Shown: positions 33,295-40,543, counted from the stretch's first letter. The stretch is DNA of 64,000 nucleotides from Candidatus Proelusimicrobium excrementi (GCA_934643455.1 CAKUBV010000003.1:204229-268228); one strand, 5' to 3'. The notes: generated from the letters alone by a model not told the origin. A program made the numbers and translations.

Positions 33295-33368
33295 TTGCGG
33301 GGGCAGGATTTGAACCTGCGATCTCAAGGTTATGGGCCTTGCGAGATACCGGGCTTCTCTACCCCGCA
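33295..33368 (-). tRNA. tRNA-Met(CAT), initiator type
   Basis: Minus-strand cloverleaf with anticodon loop CCCATAA (CAT). Similarity to bacterial tRNA-fMet in the acceptor, T-arm (GCAGG TTCAAAT CCTGC) and an A11-U24 pair marks it as initiator. Two departures: position 1 is U, so 1-72 is a weak U-A pair rather than the usual C-A mismatch, and the anticodon stem ends AGG/CCU instead of GGG/CCC. CCA is not encoded. An elongator tRNA-Met remains a small possibility. Confidence 0.88.
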
Positions 33369-33439
33369 ATATTATTATACATAATAAGGTTTGCTTTTGC
33401 AAATAGTGCGGAGTTTAGCCCCCTTTCGGCGCACCTGGC

Positions 33440-33760
33440 TCAGACAAGGCTTCTGTAATATTCGCCCCATTTTGCCATTTCTTTTAAAAGCGGATCAAGC
33501 GTTTGGCCTAAAGGCGAAAGGGAATATTCCACCCGCGGGGGGACTTCCGGGTACACTTTCCTTTTTAACAGTTTGTTTTCTTCCAATTCGCGCAGATTGT
33601 CGGTAAGCACTTTTTGGGAGCACCCTACGCTTTTCTGCAGCTGCCCAAAGCGTCTTACCCCGCATAGCAAATCCCTTATGATAAGTATTTTCCATTTGTT
33701 CCCTATAAGCTGCAAAACTATGGCTACAGGGCATGGCGGAAGCGTTTTTTTATTAATCAT
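33440..33760 (-). CDS. HxlR-family transcriptional regulator
   Basis: 106 residues, the standard HxlR length. Winged helix with the family opening PPCPVAIVLQLIGNKWKILI, then RRFGQLQKSVGCSQKVLTDN (recognition helix) and the wing EVPPRVEYSLSPLG. The N-terminal Cys of CPV is the redox/electrophile-sensing residue in HypR- and QorR-type relatives. Divergent from a cupin gene with a shared 120-bp intergenic region holding an inverted repeat, so the cupin gene is the likely target. Confidence 0.92.
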   Translation of the reverse strand: MINKKTLPPCPVAIVLQLIGNKWKILIIRDLLCGVRRFGQLQKSVGCSQKVLTDNLRELEENKLLKRKVYPEVPPRVEYSLSPLGQTLDPLLKEMAKWGEYYRSLV

Positions 33761-33787
33761 AAAATCCCCGCTTGTATTGATATAGTT

Positions 33788-33816
33788 ACTTTTTTAATAC
33801 TACATTACAAAAAAGT
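33788..33816. promoter_or_regulatory. Inverted repeat between HxlR and cupin genes
   Basis: ACTTTTTT (33788-33795) and AAAAAAGT (33809-33816) form an 8-bp dyad with a 13-nt spacer in the divergent promoter region. Candidate HxlR operator; AT-richness makes chance occurrence possible. Confidence 0.4.
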
Positions 33817-33880
33817 GCCTACTTTACATTTGCACTGTAAAAAATATAGCATATTGCAATAGAAAAATAAAGGAGGACTT

Positions 33881-34318
33881 ATGAAGGAAATCATCGTGAA
33901 AAACTATAAGGAAACAAAAGGCGCGCAGCAGGGGGAAGACAAAAACAAATTTACGGTAAAGCCGGTAATCCCGGCGGAGGCCGTAAATAAATGTTCCGCT
34001 AATTTTGTGGAAGTTGAGCCCGGCAACACGGCTTACGGATATCACTGGCACGAGGCTAACGAAGAAGTATTTTATATTATCAGCGGGGAAGCTTCCGTAA
34101 AAACCGAAAACGGGGAAATCCGCCTTAAACAGGGCGACGCGGTTTTCTTCCCGGCGGATGTGAAAGGCTCCCACGTAATATCAAATCCGTCCGAAACGGA
34201 AAAGCTTGTTTATTTGGATTTCGGCTCGGCGAACAGGCCCGATATCGTACATTTTACGGGGACGCAAAGCGGTATGGCCGTATCCGAAGACGGGAAAATT
34301 TATATGTTCGGAAAATAG
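33881..34318 (+). CDS. Cupin-domain protein
   Basis: 145 residues, one cupin barrel. Motif 1 is GYHWHEANEEVFYIISGE (two His and Glu of the metal site), and motif 2 lies in GDAVFFPADVKGSHVISN (final His). A ribosome binding site AGGAGG is present. It is divergent from an HxlR regulator that probably controls it. Cupins of this size include isomerases, dioxygenases and small-molecule binders; nothing in the sequence chooses between them. Confidence 0.85.
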   Translation: MKEIIVKNYKETKGAQQGEDKNKFTVKPVIPAEAVNKCSANFVEVEPGNTAYGYHWHEANEEVFYIISGEASVKTENGEIRLKQGDAVFFPADVKGSHVISNPSETEKLVYLDFGSANRPDIVHFTGTQSGMAVSEDGKIYMFGK

Positions 34319-34345
34319 CGAATATACGGCAAATTCGGTAAGTTT

Positions 34346-35212
34346 TTAAGCCTGTTTTTTTATTCCCAAAATAATTTTCGCAACGGGTTTAAATATAAAA
34401 GAAATCAGCTTAAAAGCAAATGACAGCAGTTTGGACAGCCCGGCTTTAAACAGGTAAGAAGCCGGGTTGTTTTTTATATATAAATCTTTAATTGCGTCCC
34501 GAAGTCTTTTTTCCCCCGCCGCATTGCCCAGGCTCTTCATGGTGTAGCTGTTTTGCGTTAAACGCCAAAGGGTAAGATCCTTACCGATAAAATGGAATTT
34601 ATGCTTAAAGGAAAGCCTTGCCCAAAGCCAATAATCGGCCTGCGGCGGATAAGGGGAGTCAAATCCGTATTCTTCGGCCAAAGCCGTTTTTAACATTACG
34701 CAGGAGAAAGTCGGCACCGGGTTGAAAGATAACAAAGGAAAGTTCAAATTATATTTATTTGAAAACGGATTTAACATTTTTACATATAATTCCGCCGCTT
34801 TGTTAAAAAGCGTTAATTTCTTTACGCGGTTTTTATCGCCGAAGCATTTAACTTTACTATAAATAATTTCCGCACCGGGATTATTGCGTATATAATCAAC
34901 TTTTTCCTTGAGATAATCTTTGTCTAAAATATCGTCGCATTCAAGGAATGCGGCGTACTCGGTTTTGACGCAGGCCAAAGCTTTTTGCAGTGTTTGCGGC
35001 AGGCCCTTATTCGCACCGCCGGGGTGACGCAAAAGTTGTATCCTGCCGTCTGATTGCGCATAGCGGCGGATTATATCCAAAGAAGAGTCTTTAGAGCCGT
35101 CGTCAAAAACTATAAGCCGCCAGTTTTTATACGTTTGGGAAAGGACGGAATCCAAAGTTTCTTTTATGGTGTCTTGGCAGTTGTAAGAGGCTGTTATTAT
35201 CGAAATTTCCAT
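34346..35212 (-). CDS. Family 2 glycosyltransferase
   Basis: 288 residues. GT-A fold: MEISIITASYNCQDTIKETL, the nucleotide-sugar loop WRLIVFDDGSKDSS, and the acidic metal motif AFLECDDILDKDYL. QADYWLWARLSFKHKF provides the likely catalytic base region. A C-terminal hydrophobic/basic tail (FAFKLISFIFKPVAKIILG) would attach it to the inner membrane. Its start overlaps the end of the flippase gene by 16 nt, so the pair probably decorates and exports a lipid-linked glycan. Sugar and acceptor unknown. Confidence 0.9.
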   Translation of the reverse strand: MEISIITASYNCQDTIKETLDSVLSQTYKNWRLIVFDDGSKDSSLDIIRRYAQSDGRIQLLRHPGGANKGLPQTLQKALACVKTEYAAFLECDDILDKDYLKEKVDYIRNNPGAEIIYSKVKCFGDKNRVKKLTLFNKAAELYVKMLNPFSNKYNLNFPLLSFNPVPTFSCVMLKTALAEEYGFDSPYPPQADYWLWARLSFKHKFHFIGKDLTLWRLTQNSYTMKSLGNAAGEKRLRDAIKDLYIKNNPASYLFKAGLSKLLSFAFKLISFIFKPVAKIILGIKKQA

Positions 35213-36690
35213 TTTGCTCCCATAAGTTTTTTAAATCCCGAAAGTTCCCCCGCCCAATATAAAACCGCGGCGTTTACGGCGACGAAGAAAGAACCGTTTA
35301 TAAATATTTTTATAAAGACATTGCCTTCATAAAAAGCAAAAATTGCTTTGGCCGCCGAGGAGCAAAGGAAAGAAACGACAATCATTTTTATAACCCAAAG
35401 AATGTGCCTGCCGTAAGGTATGAAAGGCGCAAAGCGGCGCAGAGTGATTATATTCATTAAAGTCATTACGGCGTACATCGCCAGGAAAAGAACCGGGTAT
35501 GCGTAAGCCCCGTAATACTTTACGCCTGCTATAAAAAACGCCGTAAAAACCAAAGCCAAAACAAGGTAGCGGGGGGTAATTTCCTTAATTATTCTAAGCG
35601 CGGCGAAAGTGTTGGAAATATTGTTGTTAAGCCCGATAAACGGCACAGCCATTATGAACATGGCCAGGAATTTTGCCGTATTGTGTGCGTCCTGCAGGGT
35701 AAAGCCGCCCCTTTTAAAGAACATTATTATTATGTCTTCGGCGAATATACAGGTAAATACGCAGAAAGGGACTAACAGCAGCATATTGAATTTATCTGTT
35801 TTTATAATGGTTTGCGCCATTTGTTCAAATTGATTTTTTGCGGCTTCGCAGGTAAATTTAACTTTTGCCACATTGTTTACTTTTGAGGTTAAAATATCCG
35901 TCGGGCTGTCGGATAGCATTCTGGAATAATTTACCGCGCTTACCATGCCGGCTTGGGTTGAAGAAATCATAAAAATAGGCGCGTAAAGCACGGCCGCCCA
36001 AGCGAAAGCCGATGGCTGGGAATAGGCGAAGTTTAATAAAAACTTTCTGTTAAGCTCCGGTCTGCCCGGCTTAAAAATCCAGCCGGTTTTGCGGCGCAGA
36101 ATATACAGGCAAAACAAAATCTGTATCCAGTAGGCCGAGATATAGCCAAGGAACATCGCCTCCAAATTTTTAAAAGCCAGCAAAGCCAGCAGGGGCATAA
36201 GAGTATTTAGCGGAGTAAGAAAATAAATCCCGAACAGGCGGAAACTTTCGCTTAAAGATATCAAATAAGACATTATGAAATATGAAAAAAAGTATACGCA
36301 GCTTAAAAACATCAAATTGCCGGCTTGGGCGGTTTCCGCCGGCGAAAATGCCGATATAAAACCTAGTATCTGCGCCGGAAAGAAATAAGCCGTCGTACAA
36401 AATATTAAAGCGGCGGCGGCGTAAATATACAAAAAACAATTCGCCAGATTAAAAGCGGAGTTTAAGGACTTCTCGCGCTGGTGCATAAATTCCGGCAGGA
36501 CAAGAGAAACATTTATGGAGGAAAGCCACCCCGTAATTACGGCGCAGATGAGTATCAGGTAAAAGTAAATGTCGGTTTTTACCGTCGCGCCGAAGTAAAA
36601 CGCCAGCAAAAGGCTGCTGAGGAAGGAAAACACTTTGCCCGCCACCGTAGCGGCGACGGAGAGCGCGGCTCCTTTTTTATAATTCTCCAT
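35197..36690 (-). CDS. MurJ/MviN-like lipid-linked glycan flippase
   Basis: 497 residues from the ATG at 36690; the frame extends 21 codons upstream into the divergent promoter. Twelve to fourteen membrane helices of the MOP superfamily. The opening KKGAALSVAATVAGKVFSFL and YFGATVKTDIYFYLI match the MviN/MurJ subfamily more than Wzx. With the adjacent glycosyltransferase it may serve O-antigen or capsule export rather than lipid II, so I leave the symbol blank. No ribosome binding site; TATAAT lies 7 nt before the ATG, overlapping the -10 of divergent gatB. Confidence 0.85.
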   Translation of the reverse strand: MENYKKGAALSVAATVAGKVFSFLSSLLLAFYFGATVKTDIYFYLILICAVITGWLSSINVSLVLPEFMHQREKSLNSAFNLANCFLYIYAAAALIFCTTAYFFPAQILGFISAFSPAETAQAGNLMFLSCVYFFSYFIMSYLISLSESFRLFGIYFLTPLNTLMPLLALLAFKNLEAMFLGYISAYWIQILFCLYILRRKTGWIFKPGRPELNRKFLLNFAYSQPSAFAWAAVLYAPIFMISSTQAGMVSAVNYSRMLSDSPTDILTSKVNNVAKVKFTCEAAKNQFEQMAQTIIKTDKFNMLLLVPFCVFTCIFAEDIIIMFFKRGGFTLQDAHNTAKFLAMFIMAVPFIGLNNNISNTFAALRIIKEITPRYLVLALVFTAFFIAGVKYYGAYAYPVLFLAMYAVMTLMNIITLRRFAPFIPYGRHILWVIKMIVVSFLCSSAAKAIFAFYEGNVFIKIFINGSFFVAVNAAVLYWAGELSGFKKLMGAKWKFR

Positions 36691-36697
36691 ATTTGAT

Positions 36698-36703
36698 ATT
36701 ATA
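36698..36703 (-). promoter_or_regulatory. -10 box of flippase gene, leaderless
   Basis: TATAAT on the minus strand, 7 nt before the ATG at 36690. It overlaps the plus-strand -10 of gatB by 4 bp. Confidence 0.65.
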
Positions 36704-36705
36704 TT
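36700..36705 (+). promoter_or_regulatory. -10 box of gatB, leaderless
   Basis: TATATT, 6 nt before the gatB ATG at 36712, predicting the start site exactly at the A of ATG. No Shine-Dalgarno sequence. Confidence 0.65.
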
Positions 36706-36711
36706 AAATAT

Positions 36712-38151
36712 ATGAAACAAGAATTTGAACCAGTAATCGGGCTGGAAATCCACGTCCAGCTTGCGACAAAAAGTAAAATGTTCTGCGCTTGCCCAAGCGG
36801 CGCCAAGGCCGATATGCGGCCCAATACCGCGCTGTGCCCTCTTTGCAGCGGTCAGCCGGGCGTATTGCCGGTTATCAATAAAGAGGCCGTACTTTTGGCT
36901 TTAAAAGCCGGGCTTGGCATAAACGCCAAAATCAATAAGACTTCCGTTTTTGCGCGCAAAAATTATTTTTATCCCGATTTGCCTAAAGGCTATCAAATTT
37001 CCCAAGACGATAAACCCATAATACAGTTTGGCTCGGTGGATATTGAAACCGAAGACGGCCAAACCAAAAAAATCAATATTACCCGCGCCCATTTGGAAGA
37101 AGACGCCGGGAAGTCCACCCACGAAAGCGGAGCTTCTTTAATAGATTTAAACCGCGCCGGCGTACCTTTGCTGGAAATCGTTTCCGAGCCTGATATGCGC
37201 AGCCCGCAGGAAGCTTACAATTACCTGACTGCGCTTAAAAAAATAATGCAATGGCTGGAAGTTTCCAACTGCGATATGGAAAAGGGCGAACTGCGCGTGG
37301 ACGTAAACCTTTCTTTAAGGCCGAAAGGGACGGAAAAATTCGGCACCAGAATAGAAATAAAAAATCTTAACTCTTTTAAGGCCGTAAAGGACGCTTTGAC
37401 TTACGAAATAAAACGCCAAAGCGAACTTTTGAATGGCGGCGGAACCGTTACCCAGCAGACCATGCTTTGGGATGAAGCCGCCGGCGTTACGCACGTTATG
37501 CGCAGCAAGGAAACGGCCCAGGAATACAGATACTTCCCCGAGCCCGATTTACCGCCTTTGACGATAAGTGAAGAAATGCTTGAAAGCGTTAAATCGGCCA
37601 TGCCGGTTTTGCCGGCGGAAAAGCGCGCTTATTACGAAAAGGAACTCGGCCTCAATGCGTATGACTCCAAACTTATAACCGGAAGCCGCGGCCTTTGCGA
37701 TTATTTTGAGCAGGTTTTAAAAGCCGGGGCCCAGCCAAAAAACGCCGTCAACTGGATAGGCACCGATCTTTTGGGCAAACTCAACGCCGCCGGCAAGGAT
37801 ATATCCGAAAGCCCGGTAAAAGCCGCCGATTTGGCCGCCTTGATAAACTATATCCAAAGCGGGAAAATCTCTTCCAAAATGGCGAAGGAAATCTTTGTAA
37901 AAGCTTTTGAAAGCGGCAAGAGCGTCAAAGAGCTTGTGGAAAGCTCCGGGGCTTCGCAGATAAGCGATGAATCCGCGCTTGAAGCTTGGGCCAAAGAAGC
38001 TTTGGCCGCCAACCCCAAAGCCGCCGCCGATGTTAAAGCCGGCAACGGCAAAGCTATAGGCGCATTGGTCGGCGCCGTAATGAGGATGTCTAAGGGGAAG
38101 GCGAATCCGGCGGTGCTTAATAAGATATTTATGAAGCTTATCAACGGGTAA
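36712..38151 (+). CDS. gatB: Asp/Glu-tRNA(Asn/Gln) amidotransferase subunit B
   Basis: 479 residues. With GatA and GatC it amidates mischarged Glu-tRNA(Gln) and Asp-tRNA(Asn). N-terminal kinase-like cradle: VIGLEIHVQLATKSKMFCAC with CPLCSGQPGVLPV (four zinc cysteines), then SVFARKNYFYPDLPKGYQIS and HLEEDAGKSTHE. The C-terminal YqeY-like helical domain ends in ADVKAGNGKAIGALVGAVM. gatA and gatC are not adjacent in this window. Leaderless start predicted. Followed directly by the noncoding repeat array. Confidence 0.97.
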   Translation: MKQEFEPVIGLEIHVQLATKSKMFCACPSGAKADMRPNTALCPLCSGQPGVLPVINKEAVLLALKAGLGINAKINKTSVFARKNYFYPDLPKGYQISQDDKPIIQFGSVDIETEDGQTKKINITRAHLEEDAGKSTHESGASLIDLNRAGVPLLEIVSEPDMRSPQEAYNYLTALKKIMQWLEVSNCDMEKGELRVDVNLSLRPKGTEKFGTRIEIKNLNSFKAVKDALTYEIKRQSELLNGGGTVTQQTMLWDEAAGVTHVMRSKETAQEYRYFPEPDLPPLTISEEMLESVKSAMPVLPAEKRAYYEKELGLNAYDSKLITGSRGLCDYFEQVLKAGAQPKNAVNWIGTDLLGKLNAAGKDISESPVKAADLAALINYIQSGKISSKMAKEIFVKAFESGKSVKELVESSGASQISDESALEAWAKEALAANPKAAADVKAGNGKAIGALVGAVMRMSKGKANPAVLNKIFMKLING

Positions 38152-38156
38152 TTTTT

Positions 38157-38340
38157 CCCTGGTGTTAAGTTGCGCTATCTCAGCTAACAGGCTTTAATAT
38201 TTAGGTAAATTTTGATTTTTTGCTCACTTGGATACTGCGCGCCCTTTGGGCGCATCATGCTTAGTATACCGCGTTCACAAGAAAAACAAAATTTTCTCTA
38301 AATCTTAAAGCCCACGCCGGTTATATTCTCGCACGGTTTT
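38157..38340. repeat. 184-bp hairpin repeat, unit R1
   Basis: Begins with GTGTTAAGTTGCGC. The outer stem pairs ATTTAGGTAAATTTTG with CAAAATTTTCTCTAAAT; the middle pairs GGATACT with AGTATACC; the tip is GCGCCC-TTT-GGGCGC (38239-38253). Positions 38190-38320 are identical to R3 except for one base. Confidence 0.88.
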
Positions 38341-38524
38341 GACTCGTGTTAAGTTAAGCGCTCACGGCTAGCAATTTTCCATATTTGGGCAAATTTAAGT
38401 TTTTTCTTCGCTTAAATACCGCGGCGGCAAGGCCGCCATCGTTCTAGGTATTTTGCGCTTAGAATAAAACTTAAATTTGCCTCAAATCTAAAAAATCTCA
38501 CCGGTTGCATTTTCTTATGCTGTT
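38341..38524. repeat. 184-bp hairpin repeat, unit R2 (divergent)
   Basis: Same period and plan, different sequence. The outer stem is GGGCAAATTTAAG with CTTAAATTTGCC, the middle stem AAATACC with GGTATTT, the tip GGCGGC-AAG-GCCGCC (38423-38437). Stem bases differ from R1 on both sides and stay paired. Confidence 0.88.
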
Positions 38525-38707
38525 TACTCGTGTTAGGGTGTGTTGTTTAGGCTAGCAGGCTTTAATATTTAGGCAAATTTTGATTTTTTGCTCACTTGGA
38601 TACTGCGCGCCCTTTGGGCGCATCATGCTTAGTATACCGCGTTCACAAGAAAAACAAAATTTTCTCTAAATCTTAAAGCCCACGCCGGGTACATTCTCTC
38701 ACAGCTT
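38525..38707. repeat. 184-bp hairpin repeat, unit R3
   Basis: Core 38558-38688 differs from R1 by a single T-to-C change, while flanks differ more. The near identity at 368-bp distance indicates recent duplication of a two-unit block or gene conversion. Confidence 0.88.
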
Positions 38708-38768
38708 TACTCGCGTGATATCTGGTACTCACGGCTAGCACTTTGCCGCTTTTGGGCGGATTTCTTTT
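38708..38768. repeat. Truncated hairpin repeat unit
   Basis: Starts with the unit head (ACTCGCGTGA, CACGGCTAGCA) but retains only a small CCGC-TTTT-GGGCGG remnant of the hairpin. Confidence 0.6.
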
Positions 38769-38984
38769 AACTCGTGTTAAGTTTTACGCTCATGGCTAAC
38801 AATTTTCTATTTTTGAGTATATTTTGATTTTTTACTCACTTGGATACCTCGCCGACTTCGTCGGCATAGCGGCAAGTATACCGCGTTCGTAATAAAATCA
38901 AAATCTATCTCAAAACTAAAAAATCACGCTTCTTAAATTTTCTCACACTGAAATCCCACGCCGGTTACATTTTCTCACGCTAGT
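38769..38984. repeat. Hairpin repeat, unit R4 (expanded tail)
   Basis: Outer stem TTTTGAGTATATTTTGATTTT pairs with AAAATCAAAATCTATCTCAAA; tip GCCGAC-TTC-GTCGGC (38851-38865). It is 216 bp because the tail segment (TCTCAC with flanking sequence) is partly duplicated. Confidence 0.8.
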
Positions 38985-39040
38985 TGCTCGCGTTAAGTTG
39001 TGTATTCATGGCTAGTATTTCTCTAAAATCTTAAAAACAT
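38985..39040. repeat. Truncated hairpin repeat unit at array end
   Basis: The unit head (GCTCGCGTTAAGTTGTG, TGGCTAGTA) joins directly to the distal tail (CTCTAAAATCTTAAA), with the hairpin core deleted. Confidence 0.6.
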
Positions 39041-39134
39041 ATCACAGTATAACATCCTTTTAGAAATAGATTCTTCCTTATATTCCAATATATAAACTTA
39101 TCCGGTCATAAAATGCTTCCATAACTTTTGTGTT

Positions 39135-39202
39135 AATGTAGGTCAGGTTTTACCTGACAAAGGAAATACCTTTTTAACGTCAGGCAAAGCCTGACCTACA
39201 TT
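39135..39202. repeat. MITE-like palindromic element
   Basis: Terminal inverted repeats AATGTAGGTCAGG (39135-39147) and CCTGACCTACATT (39190-39202), 13 bp and perfect. Inside are two small hairpins, GTCAGG-TTTTA-CCTGAC and GTCAGGC-AAA-GCCTGAC. The architecture fits a nonautonomous 68-bp element. Only one copy is visible in this window. Confidence 0.65.
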
Positions 39203-39264
39203 GCCGTGTTTCTGCCGTGTCGTATGTTGGGGCGTTTACTTAAAATCATAAAACAGTTGACTTG

Positions 39265-39275
39265 TTTTTTTTTTT
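39265..39275 (+). other. 11-T homopolymer upstream of Cys-rich gene
   Basis: A run of eleven T follows TTGACT (39257-39262) and precedes TGATAAAT. If TTGACT is a -35 element, tract-length changes would alter promoter spacing. Confidence 0.4.
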
Positions 39276-39377
39276 GATAAATTTCCTCTGTATTTCGGCC
39301 TGCCAAATAAGAGATGACCCTGTTTTGCTCAAGGTTAGTTTAGGCGGGCTGTTTAATACCAAGGGAGAGAAAATATT

Positions 39378-40163
39378 ATGTCAAAAAAGAAAATAATTAT
39401 AAAAGCGTTTTTGACGGCTGTGTTATTTTTATTTCCGATAATTGCATTTTCTTGTACGGAAGGAAATATCCAGTATCGGGTAAGCGAGAGTAATCCGTGC
39501 GAAACGGAACGCAGAACCTGCTGCGGATATCCTTCGGATTACAACTCAGGTGACGTGTATATTGATTTTGCCCCCGCAAGTTCTTATTACCCCGAATGGG
39601 GGGAAGACTGCTGTGGCCCTGAAGAGTGTTTTAACGTTTCTTCTAAAAAGTGTGAACCTATGGTTTGCCCGACAAATATGAAAGCCCCCAAAAACGGATA
39701 TATATCAAAAAGCGGTATGTGTTCGGATTATTGGGATTATGTTTCTTGCGAGTATGGCTGTAACTACGGATATTGTTTAAATGAGGCAGATAAAACTTGC
39801 GAGCCAAAACCGCAGAAGTATTGCTCCGTGCAAAACGGCAGCTGCTCTTACGAATGTTCTTGCGGACGAGACGGCTGGCATTGTGAGGAAAAAATCACAT
39901 GCAATACGGGTTATACTCCAAAGGAATCATGGTATGGCAAGCGATGCGTAAGGGACAATGCGTCTTGGTCTTGCATAAGCCAAGAGGGCGATTGCAATGA
40001 GTATGGCGGGGGTTGGGGGTACGATGAATGTCCTTTAACTCCCCACGACGGCGGCAGCTGCAATCCATATGATTATAACGACGCTTCTTCCTATACTTGC
40101 GCAACCACATCGGTAACAGGGTATAGCTCCGGCTACAGCTGTTATGATTGCAGGTGTCAATAA
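39378..40163 (+). CDS. Secreted cysteine-rich protein (29 cysteines)
   Basis: 261 residues with an N-terminal signal peptide (KAFLTAVLFLFPIIAFSC), possibly lipoprotein-like at AFSC although the lipobox is poor. I count about 29 cysteines (11%), in pairs and clusters such as ERRTCCGY, GEDCCGPEECF, YGCNYGYC, CSYECSCG and CYDCRCQ, with many Tyr, Gly, Asn and Ser. CXXC-like spacing recalls small disulphide-rich extracellular domains, but no exact family is recognised. A good ribosome binding site (GGGAGA) and clean start support it. It is isolated between the repeat array and a convergent operon, and its composition differs from its neighbours, so acquisition or rapid evolution is plausible. Confidence 0.8.
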   Translation: MSKKKIIIKAFLTAVLFLFPIIAFSCTEGNIQYRVSESNPCETERRTCCGYPSDYNSGDVYIDFAPASSYYPEWGEDCCGPEECFNVSSKKCEPMVCPTNMKAPKNGYISKSGMCSDYWDYVSCEYGCNYGYCLNEADKTCEPKPQKYCSVQNGSCSYECSCGRDGWHCEEKITCNTGYTPKESWYGKRCVRDNASWSCISQEGDCNEYGGGWGYDECPLTPHDGGSCNPYDYNDASSYTCATTSVTGYSSGYSCYDCRCQ

Positions 40164-40179
40164 GCCTCAAAACTAACCG

Positions 40180-40207
40180 CCCCGCCGCGGCGCAAGCCAA
40201 GGCGGGG
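40180..40207 (+). terminator. Terminator-like hairpin after Cys-rich gene
   Basis: CCCCGCC (40180-40186) pairs with GGCGGGG (40201-40207), followed by TTATTAAATTT. The T-tract is weak. Confidence 0.55.
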
Positions 40208-40237
40208 TTATTAAATTTAAGAAGACTGATTTTGCCC

Positions 40238-40543
40238 TTAATAAATCGGCATATTAAGCAGGGACAGGTAAATATCGGCCACTTGTTTTAGAGCTTTGAT
40301 GAAACCGTAAGAAAACCAAACAAATAAAATTATCATTATTGCGGAAAATACGATTTTAGCCCATTTCCCTATAACCGGCGAACGCAAAACAAAGTATAAA
40401 GCGAAAGGCCCTATAAATAAATATAAAAGCCAAACGCCCCAAGCTTTATAATAAAAAGATATATGCTTGCCTTGACCGGCCCCGCAATATTTGCAGTAAT
40501 TGTCAAAGTCGCCTATATCTGTTTTGCATTTCCAGCAAATCAC
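40238..40543 (-). CDS. Zinc-ribbon membrane protein
   Basis: 101 residues. An N-terminal zinc ribbon (MICWKCKTDIGDFDNYCKYC, two CxxC knuckles) is followed by two membrane helices (WGVWLLYLFIGPFALYFVL and IVFSAIMIILFVWFSYGF). Small ribbon-plus-TM proteins of this kind are common and uncharacterised. Its ATG overlaps the rel stop by 4 nt, making it the last gene of the oxidoreductase-lpxB-rel operon. Function unknown. Confidence 0.8.
   Translation of the reverse strand: MICWKCKTDIGDFDNYCKYCGAGQGKHISFYYKAWGVWLLYLFIGPFALYFVLRSPVIGKWAKIVFSAIMIILFVWFSYGFIKALKQVADIYLSLLNMPIY

Larger units (their letters stand above)
38152..39377. other. 1.2-kb noncoding region of tandem hairpin repeats
   Basis: No credible gene. 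From 38157 to about 39040 it consists of about 184-bp tandem units (three full-length, one expanded, two truncated), each able to form a long imperfect hairpin. A separate two-hairpin element lies at 39135-39202. The last 175 nt hold the promoter region of the cysteine-rich protein gene, including an 11-T run. Confidence 0.85.

Noticed and set aside
33171..33458. 95-codon plus-strand open frame over the Met tRNA
   Set aside because: It contains the tRNA in translation (GAGFEPAISRL is a common false protein from tRNA genes).
38157..38707. Stacked transcription terminators of gatB
   Set aside because: The stems are far longer than intrinsic terminators, lack T-tracts after the tip hairpin, and recur as an array with fixed period.
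38157..39040. Integron attC array
   Set aside because: GTTAAGT at unit heads fits GTTRRRY, but no matching RYYYAAC partner in the right position, no cassette ORFs between units and no integrase in the window.
38157..39040. CRISPR array
   Set aside because: Units are 184 bp with long internal stems and no short constant repeat alternating with unique spacers; no cas genes.
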